Below, one piece after another: positions 5,897 through 6,172 of a DNA stretch of 6,172 nucleotides. Source of the stretch: Bacteroidota bacterium. Its GTDB lineage: Bacteria > Bacteroidota > Bacteroidia > Chitinophagales > Chitinophagaceae. The notes under the pieces are model-generated. The model searched no databases and was not told the origin of the DNA. It saw only the letters and a program-made list of their open reading frames with translations. The stretch's first letter is position 1. Every line of letters begins with the position of its first letter. Location: positions 1-6,172 of the forward strand of contig JAEZAY010000358.1 of assembly GCA_023427575.1 (NCBI GenBank), given 5' to 3'. A program made the position numbers and the translations under genes.

Positions 5897-6028
5897 GAAG
5901 TCAAAAAGGGAAAAGTTGGCCTGGAGCAATCGGACTTTGATTCAGGAACTACCAAATTTCAAGTAGAAACTTACGTGTTTTTCGTTGATATTACCGATGA
6001 AACAACGTGGTTAATTCGTAAAGATTGA
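5897..6028 (+). pseudogene. Possible coding remnant without a start codon
   Basis: The frame from 5897 to the TGA at 6026-6028 is open for 43 codons and reads like protein in its second half (for example FQVETYVFFVDITDETTW). It has no ATG and is closed upstream by TAG at 5894-5896. An overlapping frame (5830-5940) upstream also looks partly protein-like (PAVGIIGSQKGKSWPGAIG), which would fit a frameshifted older gene. I do not recognise a family. AT-rich DNA can give such short open stretches by chance, so this is a weak call. Confidence 0.2.
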
Positions 6029-6041
6029 ATTCATTTGTTTT

Positions 6042-6172
6042 ATGACAAATGATAAAATAAAAGCCAATCCGATATTAAAACTTTCGATAGAGTTTTCAGT
6101 TGAGATAGTTGCCTACTGCGAGGCGCTGATGTCACGAAAGCACTATGTGTTGGCCAACCAATTGTTTAAATC
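6042..6172 (+). CDS. Four-helix-bundle (S23-type) protein, N-terminal part only
   Basis: The ORF begins MTNDKIKANPILKLSIEFSV at ATG 6042 and stays open for 43 codons to the window edge, so the 3' part is missing. The pattern of a first long helix (ILKLSIEFSVEIVAYCEALM) followed by a positively charged turn and HYVLANQLFK is typical of the start of the small four-helix-bundle family related to the protein encoded in 23S rRNA intervening sequences. The family is usually about 115-130 residues and in it the segment SGTSIGAN would follow next. Their role is not established; the genes occur scattered through Bacteroidota genomes, often among polysaccharide or mobile genes. No clear ribosome binding site or TAnnTTTG promoter box is seen before this ATG; a TTTG lies at 6034-6037. 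Confidence 0.75.
   Translation, partial: MTNDKIKANPILKLSIEFSVEIVAYCEALMSRKHYVLANQLFK

Noticed and set aside
5755..5955. 66-codon minus-strand ORF rich in His, Tyr and Ile
   Set aside because: Its C-terminal half is just the octamer repeat read on the other strand; there is no family resemblance.

Overview
The window looks like chromosomal DNA of a member of the Bacteroidota, probably near Chitinophagaceae or Sphingobacteriales. The grounds are the RecQ with the long C-terminal tail usual in that phylum, the KdsD and GDP-mannose pyrophosphorylase sequence types, several matches to the Bacteroidota -7 promoter element TAnnTTTG, mostly weak Shine-Dalgarno sites, and a tRNA gene without an encoded CCA. 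The genus assignment is inference; no search was run.

Layout. Positions 1-631 are AT-rich accessory-type DNA. They hold a small antitoxin-like gene (141-422, +) preceded by a perfect 10-bp inverted repeat and a -7 box, then a stretch with only a 13-codon ORF and possible gene debris. A tRNA-Phe(GAA) gene (676-748, -) follows, with its own promoter and terminator. Next on the minus strand is recQ (882-3161), split by one in-frame TAG: 667 codons, the TAG, then 91 further codons clearly homologous to the normal RecQ C-terminus. Its 3' flank is a large imperfect inverted repeat built from degenerate 8-base units and ending in a T-run. A 416-bp divergent intergenic region separates recQ from kdsD (3578-4552, +), which is followed by manC (4680-5762, +). 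A tract of degenerate octamers starts inside the manC stop codon. After an AT-rich, possibly decayed stretch, the first 43 codons of a four-helix-bundle (S23-type) protein run off the right edge (6042 onward).

How the genes work together. KdsD makes arabinose-5-phosphate for KDO, needed for lipopolysaccharide. ManC makes GDP-mannose for surface polysaccharides and GDP-fucose. They lie in tandem with no visible terminator between them and are plausibly co-transcribed as a small cell-envelope sugar unit. RecQ (recombination and replication repair) is divergent and functionally unrelated. Small four-helix-bundle genes are often found among Bacteroidota envelope-polysaccharide genes.

The most interesting points are the amber interruption of recQ, the AATNTGAN-type octamer tracts that begin in the stop codons of both recQ and manC, and the palindrome in the promoter of the antitoxin-like gene. 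No complete new multi-gene system is visible in the window.
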